Source of the DNA: Salinibacterium sp. dk2585
GTDB lineage: Bacteria; Actinomycetota; Actinomycetes; Actinomycetales; Microbacteriaceae
NCBI RefSeq assembly: GCF_008001035.1
Contig: NZ_CP042856.1
Coordinates: 682,001 to 746,000, forward strand
Length of the DNA: 64,000 nucleotides
Reading direction: 5' to 3'
Below are positions 37,479-46,865 of this stretch, piece after piece (the first letter of the stretch is position 1; the number at the start of each line of letters is the position of its first letter). The notes under the pieces were generated by a model. The model had not been told where the DNA came from. It did not search any database and worked only from the letters and a program-made list of their open reading frames with translations. The translations under genes were made by a program, and so were the position numbers.

Positions 37479-38969
37479 GTGAGTGCCTCCGCAGATTCCG
37501 CCACCCAGCCCTTAGACGTCGCCCTGATCGGCGGTGGCATCATGAGCGCCACCCTCGGTGCGCTGATCAAGCAGCTCCAGCCGGACTGGTCGATCGAGAT
37601 CTTCGAGAGCCTCTCCGAGACGGCGCTCGAGAGCTCCAACCCGTGGAACAACGCTGGCACGGGCCACGCGGCCTTCTGCGAGCTGAACTACGGCAAGGAG
37701 CAGGCTGACGGCACCTTCGAGATCCAAACGGCCGTCACGGTCAACGAGCAGTTCCAGGTGTCGCGCCAGTTCTGGTCGTTCATGGTGCGGGAGGGTTCGC
37801 TGCCTGACCCGAAGTCGTTCATCAACCCCGTGCCACACATCAGCTTCGTGTGGGGCGAGGAGAACGTCGACTACCTGCGCCGCCGCTTCGACGCACTCAA
37901 GGCCAACCCCCTTTTCGGCGACATGGAGTTCACGGATGACCCTGCCGTCATCCGCTCCTGGGCGCCGCTCCTCCTTCCGGGCCGGGCGAAGTCGCAGCCG
38001 ATCGCGGCGACTCGTGTCGTCGGCGGTACGGATGTCGACTTCGGCGCCCTGACTCGCGCGCTGCTCTCCTACCTGACCGACAACGGCGCGAAGCTGACCC
38101 TGGAACGCAAGGTCACGGGCCTCAAGCGCGGTCGCGATGGCTCGTGGACCATTCGTTCGCGCCACACGGTCGGCGGCACTCCCGCCGTGACCCGTGCGCG
38201 TTTCGTCTTCGTCGGTGCCGGCGGTGGCGCACTCTCGCTCCTGCAGAAGTCGGGCATCAAGGAGATCAAGGGCTACGGTGGTTTCCCCATCAGCGGCCAG
38301 TTCCTCCGCACTGACAACCCAGCCCTCGTCGCCCGCCATACGGCGAAGGTCTACGGCAAGGCGGCGGTGGGCGCACCTCCCATGTCGGTTCCCCACCTCG
38401 ACACGCGTGTTGTCGACGGCAAGGGCAGCCTGATGTTCGGCCCCTACGCCGGCTTCTCGCCCAAGTTCCTGAAGACGGGCTCGTGGTTCGATCTTCCCTT
38501 CTCGCTGCGCCCGAGCAACATCATCCCCATGCTCGCGGTCGCGAAAGACAACTTCGACCTCGTGAAGTACCTCGTGACGGAGCTGCTCGCATCCCGGGCC
38601 AAGAAGCTCGATTCGCTCCGCCAGTTCATGCCGGAGGCGAAGGACGGGGACTGGGAACTCATCACGGCCGGCCAGCGCGTCCAAGTCATGAAGAAGGATG
38701 CCAAGAAGGGCGGCGTGCTCCAGTTCGGCACCGAGGTCGTGGCGGCGGAAGATGGCTCGATCGCGGGGCTCCTGGGCGCTTCCCCCGGCGCGTCGACGGC
38801 CGTGCCGATCATGATCTCGCTGCTCGAGCGCTGCTTCCCCGACCGTTTTGAGGCATGGAAGCCGTCGATCGCCCAGATGGTGCCGAGCCTCGGGCGTCGT
38901 CTCTCGGAGGACCCGGAACTCGCGCAGCAGATGATCGAGTCGACCTCGCGCGATTTGTCGCTCACCTAA
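37479..38969 (+). CDS. mqo: Malate:quinone oxidoreductase
   Basis: Membrane-associated FAD enzyme of the TCA cycle, 496 aa, passing electrons from malate to menaquinone. N-terminal FAD motif VALIGGGIMSATLGALI; GHAAFCELNYG and GASPGASTAVPIM are Mqo signatures. An upstream GTG at 37419 overlaps asd, but GTG 37479 is preferred: TAAACT (37466-37471) lies exactly 7 nt before it, predicting a leaderless mRNA independent of asd. A hairpin with a C13 loop follows. Confidence 0.96.
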   Translation: MSASADSATQPLDVALIGGGIMSATLGALIKQLQPDWSIEIFESLSETALESSNPWNNAGTGHAAFCELNYGKEQADGTFEIQTAVTVNEQFQVSRQFWSFMVREGSLPDPKSFINPVPHISFVWGEENVDYLRRRFDALKANPLFGDMEFTDDPAVIRSWAPLLLPGRAKSQPIAATRVVGGTDVDFGALTRALLSYLTDNGAKLTLERKVTGLKRGRDGSWTIRSRHTVGGTPAVTRARFVFVGAGGGALSLLQKSGIKEIKGYGGFPISGQFLRTDNPALVARHTAKVYGKAAVGAPPMSVPHLDTRVVDGKGSLMFGPYAGFSPKFLKTGSWFDLPFSLRPSNIIPMLAVAKDNFDLVKYLVTELLASRAKKLDSLRQFMPEAKDGDWELITAGQRVQVMKKDAKKGGVLQFGTEVVAAEDGSIAGLLGASPGASTAVPIMISLLERCFPDRFEAWKPSIAQMVPSLGRRLSEDPELAQQMIESTSRDLSLT

Positions 38970-39024
38970 CACTGAGCGGGCTTCGAAACGACCGGGGCAC
39001 AGGGGTCGCGACAACACAATGGAG

Positions 39025-39059
39025 ACCCCGTTCTCCCCCCCCCCCCCGCTAAACGGGGT
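39025..39059 (+). terminator. Hairpin after mqo with a 13-C homopolymer in the loop
   Basis: ACCCCGTT (39025-39032) pairs with AACGGGGT (39052-39059). The loop includes an uninterrupted run of 13 C (39035-39047). Likely mqo terminator; the run is a slippage hotspot and also a place where sequencing length errors occur. Confidence 0.65.
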
Positions 39060-39120
39060 ACAGCGCAGGTGGCGTATGCTGCCATACTCGGACCACTGAG
39101 CAGTGGGAGGGATGATCGCT

Positions 39121-40404
39121 GTGACCATGGGCTTACCTGCGCACGTGGCGCCTCGCGCCATGAGCCTTGCCCTGTCACGCGCGGCCCACGGCATGTCGCT
39201 CGCGGTGCTCTGCTGCGGTCTCGTTGTCGCCCTCGGCTTCGCTGCCGCCTATCCCGACCGCGTCCTGTGGCCCGCCCTCCTCGCGCTCGCGGTGATGTTC
39301 CCCATGGTCTGGTTCGTGCAGCGTCACCACACCCTGCGTGCGGGCGTTGCCTACCTCGCGATCGGTGCCGGGGCCACCTATGTGCACACGATCACCTACG
39401 CCCTCGCGGTGCCGCACGTGCTCGACGAGGTCACCCTCTGGCTTGCCCCGCCAAAGATCGTGCTCGTGCTGGTCGCGGCCGGAGGCGTCGGGCTCGGGCG
39501 CGCGGTCGCCTGGCTGCTCGCCGGCTACGTTGTCGCGGAGGTTTCGGCGTCCCTTGCCCTCGTGCTCGCGGGCGTGCGCTACGTCTTCGACCTCTTGACC
39601 CTCGCCCTCCTGCTGGAGGCGATCGGCGTGTGCCTGCTTGCCTTCCTCTCGGTGCGGGGCGCAGTCCGCGCGCATCCACGCCTGCAGCACGCCGCCCGCG
39701 AGGAGTTGCTTGGTGACCTGCGGTCACGCATGGAGGTGCGCGCCGCCGCACTCATGCACGACACCATCCTGAGCCACCTCGCCGCGATCGCCTCCTCCTC
39801 CGGTGACGAGCTCGATGACAAACAGAAGGAGCAGATCGAACGCGACCTGCAGATCCTTTCCGGCCAGGAGTGGGTCAATTCGGCCCCGGATGCCGCGGCC
39901 GCGGCGGACTCGCTGGACCGAGCATCTCCTCTGCGTGATGCCATCGCGCAGGTGCGGGACGAGGGGCTCGAGGTGACCGGCACGGGCGACTTCGGCTCCG
40001 TGCTGCGCCTGAGTCCGGATCAGGCGCAGGCGCTCGGTCTCGCCGCCAAGCAGTGCCTCGTTAACGTCATCAAGCACTCCGGGGTCACGACGGCGGAGGT
40101 GGCCGTGTACTCCTCGGACGAGGAGGTGTCGGTCATGATCATCGACGCGGGGCGTGGCTTCTCCGAGGCATCCGTCGGCTCTGACCGGCTTGGACTGCGG
40201 GCCTCTGTCCAGAGCCGCATCGAGTCGGTGGGCGGCCTCGTGCAGGTGTGGTCGACGCCCGGCGCAGGCACCTCGGTACTGATCCAGTTCCCCGTGGGGG
40301 AGACGACCCGGACGCCGCCCCAGACGGGTGCCGGCCGACTCGTGTCCGGCCCACTTCCCACCATCACCCTGGACGACCGAGGCGACACTGGACCGGCGTC
40401 GTGA
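39121..40404 (+). CDS. Two-component sensor histidine kinase, membrane-bound
   Basis: Sensor of 427 aa. Six or seven hydrophobic segments fill about residues 15-185. A dimerisation/phosphoacceptor helix follows, with His213 in LMHDTILSHLAAIAS, then an HATPase domain: N-box Asn315 in LVNVIKHSG, G1 DAGRGF and G2 DRLGLRASV (degenerate Bergerat set as in NarL-type kinases). GTG 39121 has SD GGGAGGGA 8 nt upstream; ATG 39112 is possible. It is the first gene of a three-gene cluster with a kinase-like membrane protein and a LuxR-type regulator. Signal unknown. Confidence 0.88.
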   Translation: MTMGLPAHVAPRAMSLALSRAAHGMSLAVLCCGLVVALGFAAAYPDRVLWPALLALAVMFPMVWFVQRHHTLRAGVAYLAIGAGATYVHTITYALAVPHVLDEVTLWLAPPKIVLVLVAAGGVGLGRAVAWLLAGYVVAEVSASLALVLAGVRYVFDLLTLALLLEAIGVCLLAFLSVRGAVRAHPRLQHAAREELLGDLRSRMEVRAAALMHDTILSHLAAIASSSGDELDDKQKEQIERDLQILSGQEWVNSAPDAAAAADSLDRASPLRDAIAQVRDEGLEVTGTGDFGSVLRLSPDQAQALGLAAKQCLVNVIKHSGVTTAEVAVYSSDEEVSVMIIDAGRGFSEASVGSDRLGLRASVQSRIESVGGLVQVWSTPGAGTSVLIQFPVGETTRTPPQTGAGRLVSGPLPTITLDDRGDTGPAS

Positions 40405-41573
40405 GGCCCCCGGAGCGCACGCGGCAGGAACTCGACCCGGTCGGCGCGTTTGCGTCGAGGGCGATCACGATCGGGAGCGCCCTCGTCGCCTTCGCCTTCG
40501 CCGCAGCCATGGTCGTCAGCTACATCGACTGGATCAAGAACCCTGCGCTCGCCCTCATGGGCCTCCTGGCGCTTGGCGTCGCGAGCATCATCGTCACGTC
40601 GGCGACCGACCCCTACCGCGGCCCATTCCACCGCGGGCTGCATGGCTGGGTCGTTACCCTGTCGGTCCTCGCGGGCGCACTGATCACGGCCGGGGCCTGG
40701 GACACGAATGCGCTCTTCGCGCTCGGCTGGGTCGGCCCGGCCAGCCTTGGCCTCTATTCGATCGGCATGGCCGCCTACCGCCCCGTACGGGAGATCGTGG
40801 CCTACGGGGCACTCGCGAGCGTCTTCATGGGCTTCACCTCGATGCTGCAGGTGCAGGCGAACCCGCTGCCGGACGTTCCCGATGCGGCGGTGGTCGGCAT
40901 CCACCTGCTCCCCTCGCTCGCGCTCAACTTCAGTGCGGCGGCGTTCACGCACAGCATCATCCAGTCGATCGAGCGGATGCGCGCCGAGGCCCGGATGGCC
41001 GAGCGACTCTCGGCAGAGCAGGAGACCGGGGTCGCCCGCTCCGTGCAGCAGGACCGGGTCACGATCCTCAATCGTGAGGTGGTGCCCTTCTTCACCGAGG
41101 TGCTCGGCGGCAGGGAGATCACGCCAGACGTGCGCGAGCATGCGCGCTCGATCGCTGATGCCATCCGGGCGGTCATGGTGGCAGAGGTGGATCGCACCTG
41201 GCTGGAGAACCTCGTCGAACACCTGCGGGCGCGGGCACGCAGGCATGGCGAGGCGCCCGATGGCACTCGTGTCGTGTTCGACGACGATAATGTCGCGAAC
41301 CTCATGACGTACGACCAGCGCACCGCCCTGCGGGCCCTCCTCGTGGCGATCTTCGACCTGACGGATGACCGCCCGCAGAACCTCGAGATCGTCCTCGCTC
41401 GCGTGGGGGAGCGCTGCCAGGGTTTCGTCGCCGTCGACATCGACATGGTGGATCCGCTCGTGAAATCCAAGTTCGGGCCGTACCTCGCCGTCATGCGGGT
41501 CGTGTTCCGACGCCTGCGCGCCGAGCACCTGCAATCGGTGCTGACAGTAAGATTCTCCTATGACCAGCGATAG
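40401..41573 (+). CDS. Membrane protein resembling a degenerate sensor kinase
   Basis: A 390-aa protein not assigned to a named family. About six hydrophobic segments lie between residues 15 and 185, then a coiled helix (RMRAEARMAERLSAEQETG). The layout parallels the upstream kinase. Where that has the His box, this one has VQQDRVTILNREVVPFF without His; where it has the N-box, this one has LRALLVAIFDLTDDR; no G-boxes are visible. I infer a decayed kinase paralogue that may pair with the active kinase. GTG 40401 overlaps the upstream stop by 4 nt, and the next gene starts inside its last 14 nt. Confidence 0.75.
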   Translation: MRPPERTRQELDPVGAFASRAITIGSALVAFAFAAAMVVSYIDWIKNPALALMGLLALGVASIIVTSATDPYRGPFHRGLHGWVVTLSVLAGALITAGAWDTNALFALGWVGPASLGLYSIGMAAYRPVREIVAYGALASVFMGFTSMLQVQANPLPDVPDAAVVGIHLLPSLALNFSAAAFTHSIIQSIERMRAEARMAERLSAEQETGVARSVQQDRVTILNREVVPFFTEVLGGREITPDVREHARSIADAIRAVMVAEVDRTWLENLVEHLRARARRHGEAPDGTRVVFDDDNVANLMTYDQRTALRALLVAIFDLTDDRPQNLEIVLARVGERCQGFVAVDIDMVDPLVKSKFGPYLAVMRVVFRRLRAEHLQSVLTVRFSYDQR

Positions 41574-42267
41574 CCAAGGGGGGTCGGACGTCGCGGGCGA
41601 GGTTGCCCCACGTCCGCAGGCAGACGGGCGACGCATCCGACTCGCGTTGCTCGACGACCATGAGGTGCTGCTCGACAGCCTGTCGAGCTGGATCAGCACG
41701 AACGCGACGGACTTCGAACTCGTCCTCAGCGCGCACACGTGGCTTGAGCTCGTGCACAGCGAGAACTTTCCCACCGACCTTGTCTTCCTCGACTTCCAGC
41801 TGAAGGAGTCGGTGTCGATCGAGGCCCGCGTGCGCACCTGCCGTGCGGCGGGCGCGAAGGTGATCGTGCTCACGAGCCTTGACACCCGTGATGCCCGCGA
41901 TCGCGCCCTCAGCGCGGGAGCTGCGGCGTTCCTCTCGAAGTCACTGCCCATGAACGAGGTGATGGATGTCGCGCGCCGCGTCATGGGTCTCGACCGCGGT
42001 GTCGTGCAGCAGCAGAGTTGGCGACCGCTCCCGACGGGCGCGATCAACCAGGCACGGCCCAAGCTGAGCCAGGGCGAGATCGACGCACTCAAGCTCTATG
42101 TGACGGGCCACAGCACGACCGAGGTCGCCCGCCAGATGAACGTGCAGTACGAGACGGCTAAGACCTACCTGCGGCGCGTGCGTGAGAAGTACGCCAAGGT
42201 CAACCGGCCGGCGAGCAAGAAGGCGGAACTCATCCGCCGCGCAGCAGAGGACGGGTTCCTGCAGTAA
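41560..42267 (+). CDS. Response regulator with LuxR-type HTH
   Basis: DNA-binding regulator of 235 aa. Receiver domain about residues 26-150 with acidic pair in LALLDDHEVL, phosphoacceptor Asp78 in LVFLDFQLKE, Thr/Ser in VIVLTSLD and Lys in FLSKSLP. HTH about 172-225 (LSQGEIDALKLYVTGHSTTEVARQMNVQYETAKTYLRRV). Overlaps the upstream gene by 14 nt, yet TAAGAT (41548-41553) lies 6 nt before its ATG, so it probably also has a leaderless promoter of its own. It shares 1 nt with tdk (TAATG). Confidence 0.92.
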   Translation: MTSDSQGGSDVAGEVAPRPQADGRRIRLALLDDHEVLLDSLSSWISTNATDFELVLSAHTWLELVHSENFPTDLVFLDFQLKESVSIEARVRTCRAAGAKVIVLTSLDTRDARDRALSAGAAAFLSKSLPMNEVMDVARRVMGLDRGVVQQQSWRPLPTGAINQARPKLSQGEIDALKLYVTGHSTTEVARQMNVQYETAKTYLRRVREKYAKVNRPASKKAELIRRAAEDGFLQ

Positions 42268-42986
42268 TGGCCAAGCTCTATTTCCGGTATGGCGCCATGA
42301 ACAGTGGCAAGAGCACGGCCCTCCTCCAGGCCGCCTACAACTATGAGGAGCGCGGGCAGGAGGTGCTGCTCGCGAAGCCCCAGGTCGACACGAAGGGCGA
42401 CGACCAGATCGTCTCGCGCCTCGGGGTAACGCGCACAGTCGACTTCGTCATCGAGCCTCGCGACGATGCCTACAGCGTCTTCGAGGAGGAGCGCGCGAAG
42501 GTACGCTCGCGCACTGGCGTCGACGTGAGCTGCCTGCTGGTCGACGAGGCCCAGTTCCTCACCGAGCGACAGGTCGACGACCTCCTGCGCATCGCGATCC
42601 TGGAGAACGTGCCTGTGCTGGCCTACGGCATCCGCACCGACTTCCAGACGGTTGCCTTCCCGGGCAGCCGTCGCCTGCTCGAGGTTGCGCATTCCCTGGA
42701 GGAACTCAAGACCATCTGCCGCTGCGGCCGCAAGGCGGTCTTCAACGCGCGCAAGGTCGGCGACACCTTCACCTTCGCCGGAGACCAGGTCGCGATCGAT
42801 CAGTCGATGGATGCTGCGAGCCCAGGCGCTGGCAGCACGCTCGGTGCGACGGGGCGCTTCAACGTCAGCTACGAGTCCCTCTGCGGCGAGTGCTACCTGC
42901 AGGAGAGCGGCGGCACCCTCAGCAGCGGACGCGAACCCCTCGTGGACTTCGTCTACGACTCCGCGCCAGACCCGGACTTCACCTAG
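42267..42986 (+). CDS. tdk: Thymidine kinase
   Basis: Type II TK of the salvage pathway, 239 aa. P-loop FRYGAMNSGKSTALLQ, DEAQFL Walker B, zinc-finger cysteines in ICRCGRKAVF and CGECYLQ. ATG 42267 shares an A with the regulator stop codon, so it is translationally coupled to the two-component cluster. Followed by a strong terminator. Confidence 0.96.
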   Translation: MAKLYFRYGAMNSGKSTALLQAAYNYEERGQEVLLAKPQVDTKGDDQIVSRLGVTRTVDFVIEPRDDAYSVFEEERAKVRSRTGVDVSCLLVDEAQFLTERQVDDLLRIAILENVPVLAYGIRTDFQTVAFPGSRRLLEVAHSLEELKTICRCGRKAVFNARKVGDTFTFAGDQVAIDQSMDAASPGAGSTLGATGRFNVSYESLCGECYLQESGGTLSSGREPLVDFVYDSAPDPDFT

Positions 42987-43003
42987 GCCACGGACGCAGA
43001 AAC

Positions 43004-43037
43004 AGAAGACCCCCTCGCATGCGCGAGGGGGTCTTCT
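43004..43037. terminator. Strong hairpin terminator between tdk and tRNA-Pro
   Basis: Perfect 15-nt arms AGAAGACCCCCTCGC (43004-43018) and 43023-43037 with a 4-nt loop ATGC. Suitable in both directions: for tdk on plus and for the minus-strand tRNA-Pro. Confidence 0.9.
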
Positions 43038-43042
43038 CTATG

Positions 43043-43116
<74 letters not shown>

Positions 43117-43152
43117 ATCCGTCACCGCGAGCATCCGCTCACGGGCAACTCA

Positions 43153-44121
43153 TCAAGAATAGCCGATATCTGAGCCGACGAGTGTCACGAGCACGGCCTC
43201 CGGTGGGCACGCGAAGCGCACGGGGGCGAAGATCGAGGTGCCGAGCCCGGCCGAGACCTCGAGGAAGGCCGTACCGAGGGCGTGGTGCCACAAGCTGACG
43301 CCGCTCGCCTTGTCGCGTGGCAGGTCGCAGTTGGTCACGAGGGCACCGACGCCCGGCACACAGACCTGGCCGCCGTGCGTGTGGCCCGCGAAGATGACCT
43401 CGGCCCCGTGGGTCACGAAGGAGTCGAGCACCCGCTGGTAGGGGGCGTGCGTGACGCCGATCATGACGGCCTGGCGGTCGGCGGGGCCGTCGTCGGGCTC
43501 CACCTGTTCGCGCAGTTCGTCGATCGCGCCGGGGAGCACGTCGAGCCGGTCCCAGTTGCGGTGCGCATCCGCCGTGCCGATGAGCTCGAGCGGCGAGGAG
43601 CGCACGGTCATCAAGTGGGCGGCGTTGTTGAGGTCGACCCAGCCGAGTGACGCGAAGAACTCCTCGAGGGCACCCGTGTCGAGCCGCTCCGCGGCGACCG
43701 ACTTGCCCGAGGGGCCCGTGAGGTAGCTCAGCGGATTCTTGCCCGTCGGGCCGAAGTAGTCGTTGGAGCCGTGCACGAAAACGCCCGGGACATCCTTGAA
43801 CGGAGCAAGGGCGTAGCGCACGCCCTCGATGCCGTCACGGTGTCCCAGGTTGTCACCCGTGTTGATCACGAGGTCGGGTGCGAGGTCCGCGAGGCTCCGC
43901 ACCCATTCCTGCTTCTCGCGCTGCCAGGGCGCCATGTGCAGGTCGCTGATGTGCAGCACGCGGATCGGGTCGGCGCCCGCGTCGAGCACGGGCAGCGTCT
44001 CGCGGCGCACGCGATAGTTGCGGCGTTCGACGAGCGAGCCCCACGCGAGGGCGCCCGCCCCGAGAGCGGTCGCTGTCGCCAGTGCGGCACCGATCGCGCG
44101 CCCGGGGGAGCGGGACATCAT
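43153..44121 (-). CDS. Membrane-anchored metallophosphoesterase
   Basis: Calcineurin-like phosphoesterase, 322 aa. One N-terminal hydrophobic anchor (about residues 10-30) precedes the catalytic domain with the metal-binding motifs HISDLHM (D-x-H), GDNLG, GSNDYF (GN[HD] variant GSND), and GHTHGGQ. Such proteins often act on cell-wall or lipid phosphoesters. The ATG at 44121 shares a base with the penicillin-binding protein stop (TGATG), so the two are coupled, a common pairing in actinobacteria. Confidence 0.93.
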   Translation of the reverse strand: MMSRSPGRAIGAALATATALGAGALAWGSLVERRNYRVRRETLPVLDAGADPIRVLHISDLHMAPWQREKQEWVRSLADLAPDLVINTGDNLGHRDGIEGVRYALAPFKDVPGVFVHGSNDYFGPTGKNPLSYLTGPSGKSVAAERLDTGALEEFFASLGWVDLNNAAHLMTVRSSPLELIGTADAHRNWDRLDVLPGAIDELREQVEPDDGPADRQAVMIGVTHAPYQRVLDSFVTHGAEVIFAGHTHGGQVCVPGVGALVTNCDLPRDKASGVSLWHHALGTAFLEVSAGLGTSIFAPVRFACPPEAVLVTLVGSDIGYS

Positions 44122-46652
44122 CAGCACTTCAAGCGTGAGACGGACAGCGTGATGGTGGCCCCGGGGAAGATCTCCCCGCCGGCGGCAGGATCGGATGCCG
44201 TCACCTTGCCGATGGCATCGCTGTCAGGGTCCGCGTTCTCGGGGAGCACCTTGCAGTCCTCGACCAGAGTGTATCCGCGGCCGATCTCCGATTTGGCGTC
44301 GCCGAGTGACTTGCCGATCACGTTCGGCATCTCCGCGGCGTTGTCGAGGCTGCCGTAGACGGTCACGGTCGTACCTCGGGGCACGGTCGCGCCCGATGCC
44401 GGTTCGACGGATGCGATGCGTCCGGCCTCGACCGAGGAGCTCACCTCGCCGCCGTAGGCGTAGGTGAAGCCGAGGCTCTCGATGAGCGCCTTGGCCTGCT
44501 CCTGCGTCTGGCCGACCACGTTGGGCACGACGGCGCCACGGCCGTTGAGCAGCGTGGCGGGCGGATCCGCCAACGCTCCGCCCCCGAATTGGCCGTTGAG
44601 TGCTGCCATGACGGGGCGGAAGATGCGGTGTCGTGCCTGCGCGCCGTTGCCGCCGGGCAGGTAGATGCGGTTCATGTTGGTCGAGCCGTTGATGTTGCCC
44701 ACCCACACCGCGAGCGCGTTGGTCGTGCTCGTGCCGATCATCCAGGTGTCTTCCGAGTTGTCGGTCGTTCCCGTCTTACCAGCGATCTCGATGCCGTCGC
44801 GGGTGTTCGAGGCGGTGCCGGTGCCGCTCGTGAGGACGCGCTTGAGGGCGTATGCCATGGCAGCCGAGACCTCGGGACTCACCGCCTGCGAACACTCGCG
44901 CGCCTGGCCACCGAGCTCGGTGCCGTCCGCTGCGACGATGTTGTCGATCGCGGTGGGCTTGCAGTACAGGCCGCCCGCGCCGACGGCAGCGATTGCCGCG
45001 GCCATCGTGAGCGGCGCCATCTCATTGGTGCCGAGTACCGTCGCGGGGTTGTACTGCAGGTCGGTGCCGTCGGCGCGGTGGGCGCCGAGCGCCGCCGCGG
45101 TGTCGCGGATGGAGCAGAGGTCGAGCTTCTGCGCCATCGTGACGTAGGAAATGTTGTAGGAGTTGATGGTCGACTGCAGCACCGTCGTGGACGAGGAGCC
45201 GCCCGCACCGCCGTAGTTCGGCGGGGTCCACGGGGGGCCGCCGAGACCGGCGTCGCCACAGGAGTCAGTGAACGAACCCATGGGGAACGGACGCTTCGCG
45301 CCGTTGACGACCTCGTTGAGGCCGTGGCCGGCGTTAAGCCAGGCTGCGAGCGTGAAGATCTTGTAGGTCGATCCGGTCTGGAAGCCGCTCGAGCCGCCGT
45401 AGGGGCGGTCGGTGCTGAAGTTCACGGCTGTGAAGGCGGGGCCTTGCCCCGCCTCAGTGTTGTCGAAGTACTTGTTCTGCACCATGACGCGGATGCGGCC
45501 GGTGCCCGGTTCGACCACATTGGCGACCGCGCCGAGCTCCATCCTGGCCTCCTCAGCGGGGGCCTCGGCCGCCACGACGGCCTGCGCGTGGTTCTGCTGG
45601 TTCAGCTGGAGTGAGGTGTAGACGGAGTAGCCGCCGCGGTCCCAGTTCGCTTGACGCTCCTCGGCGCTCGCGCCCAGCATCTCGAGCTCTGGCACGAGCT
45701 TGGTGATGTAGTCGCAGAAGTAGGGCGCGCTGGTCGCGTACATGCAGCCGTTCTGCGGCGCGCTGTAGGCAACCTCGACCGGTGTCGCGAGAGCCGCGTC
45801 GTGCTCTTCTTGCGTGATCGAGCCGAGTTCGAGCATGTTGCCGAGGATGAAGTCTCGACGCTGCTTGTTCGCCTCGAGGTTGTCCTCCCAAATGAGGCTG
45901 TGCGAAGCCGGAGTCTGCACGATCGCGATCAGGCTGGCCGCCTGCGCAAGCGTCACGTCCGAGGCCGGCACCGAGAAGAACTGCTTGGCTGCGGACTGCA
46001 CACCGTAGGTGCTGCCACCGAAACCCGCGATGTTGAGGTAGGCGAGCATGATCTCGTCTTTGCTGTACTTCTTCTCGAGGCCGATCGCGAGCTTCGCCTC
46101 CTGCAGCTTGCGCTCGATCGTCTGCTCTTCTGCCTCGGCACGCTTCGCCTTCTGCAGGGCCTCCGAGGGCTCTTCGAGGGCGGCCTGGATGCGGATGTTC
46201 TTGACCAGCTGCATCGTCAGGGTCGAAGCGCCACTGCCGATCTCACCGCCTGCCACGTTCCCGACGGCCGCACGCACGACGGATGCCACGTCGACGCCAC
46301 CGTGCTCATAGAAGCGGCGGTCCTCACCAGCGACCACCGCATCCTTCAGGTACTGCGAAACCTGGTCCCACTCGACCTCTTCGCGGTTCTGCTTGTAGAT
46401 CTGCGCTACCGGCACGGGGGTGACCCCGTCGTCGCCAAGGCCATAGATGGTGTTCTTGGTCGCGAGCTGATTGATCTCGAGATATTCGGGAAGACTATTG
46501 AAGATGTCGATGGAGGCCTTCGCTGTCATACCGGTGACCGCGAGGGCCGGCGTGACGAGGGCCGTGACGAGCACTCCGGCAAGGGCACCGAGGCCGACGA
46601 GCCCGGCGAGGGCGCCGAGGACGCCGGTGGGCTTCGAATTTTGGGCAGACAT
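44121..46652 (-). CDS. Bifunctional penicillin-binding protein with PASTA domains (class A)
   Basis: Peptidoglycan synthase of 843 aa. After an N-terminal transmembrane helix, the GT51 domain carries its catalytic Glu in VVAGEDRRFYEHGGVD. The transpeptidase domain has SxxK (TGSTYKIF), SxN (INSYNISY) and KTG (AGKTGTTDN) motifs. Two PASTA domains close the protein (VPNVVGQTQEQAKALIESLGF and MPNVIGKSLGDAKSEIG). ATG 46652 is chosen: TACTCT on the minus strand lies 7 nt upstream. Divergent from a DUF4177 gene. Confidence 0.95.
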   Translation of the reverse strand: MSAQNSKPTGVLGALAGLVGLGALAGVLVTALVTPALAVTGMTAKASIDIFNSLPEYLEINQLATKNTIYGLGDDGVTPVPVAQIYKQNREEVEWDQVSQYLKDAVVAGEDRRFYEHGGVDVASVVRAAVGNVAGGEIGSGASTLTMQLVKNIRIQAALEEPSEALQKAKRAEAEEQTIERKLQEAKLAIGLEKKYSKDEIMLAYLNIAGFGGSTYGVQSAAKQFFSVPASDVTLAQAASLIAIVQTPASHSLIWEDNLEANKQRRDFILGNMLELGSITQEEHDAALATPVEVAYSAPQNGCMYATSAPYFCDYITKLVPELEMLGASAEERQANWDRGGYSVYTSLQLNQQNHAQAVVAAEAPAEEARMELGAVANVVEPGTGRIRVMVQNKYFDNTEAGQGPAFTAVNFSTDRPYGGSSGFQTGSTYKIFTLAAWLNAGHGLNEVVNGAKRPFPMGSFTDSCGDAGLGGPPWTPPNYGGAGGSSSTTVLQSTINSYNISYVTMAQKLDLCSIRDTAAALGAHRADGTDLQYNPATVLGTNEMAPLTMAAAIAAVGAGGLYCKPTAIDNIVAADGTELGGQARECSQAVSPEVSAAMAYALKRVLTSGTGTASNTRDGIEIAGKTGTTDNSEDTWMIGTSTTNALAVWVGNINGSTNMNRIYLPGGNGAQARHRIFRPVMAALNGQFGGGALADPPATLLNGRGAVVPNVVGQTQEQAKALIESLGFTYAYGGEVSSSVEAGRIASVEPASGATVPRGTTVTVYGSLDNAAEMPNVIGKSLGDAKSEIGRGYTLVEDCKVLPENADPDSDAIGKVTASDPAAGGEIFPGATITLSVSRLKC

Positions 46653-46703
46653 ACGCCCTAGAGTAAAGGATCGGAACACCGACGAAGCTGAATGGACGGC
46701 GAC

Positions 46704-46865
46704 ATGCAAACGTGGGAGTACATGACCACGCCCCTGATGATCCACACGACGGCCGCGATCCTCAATAACTGGGGCTCAGAGGGATGGGAACTCGTGCAGG
46801 TCGTCACGGGCCCCGAGGGCGGCCTCGTCGCCTACCTCAAGCGCCCCGTGGCGTCGGAGGCATGA
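46704..46865 (+). CDS. DUF4177 small protein
   Basis: A 53-aa protein starting MQTWEYMTTPLMIHTTAAIL and ending GGLVAYLKRPVASEA. The WEY...NNWGSEGWELVQV pattern is the DUF4177 signature; function unknown. An ATG at 46692 would add four residues. Its promoter -10 (TAGAGT, 46659-46664) overlaps that of the divergent penicillin-binding protein. It overlaps the RidA gene by 4 nt (ATGA). Confidence 0.85.
   Translation: MQTWEYMTTPLMIHTTAAILNNWGSEGWELVQVVTGPEGGLVAYLKRPVASEA

Noticed and set aside
40020-42092. Minus-strand frame opposite the two-component cluster
   Set aside because: It is antisense to three plus-strand genes with clear domains and coupled overlaps.
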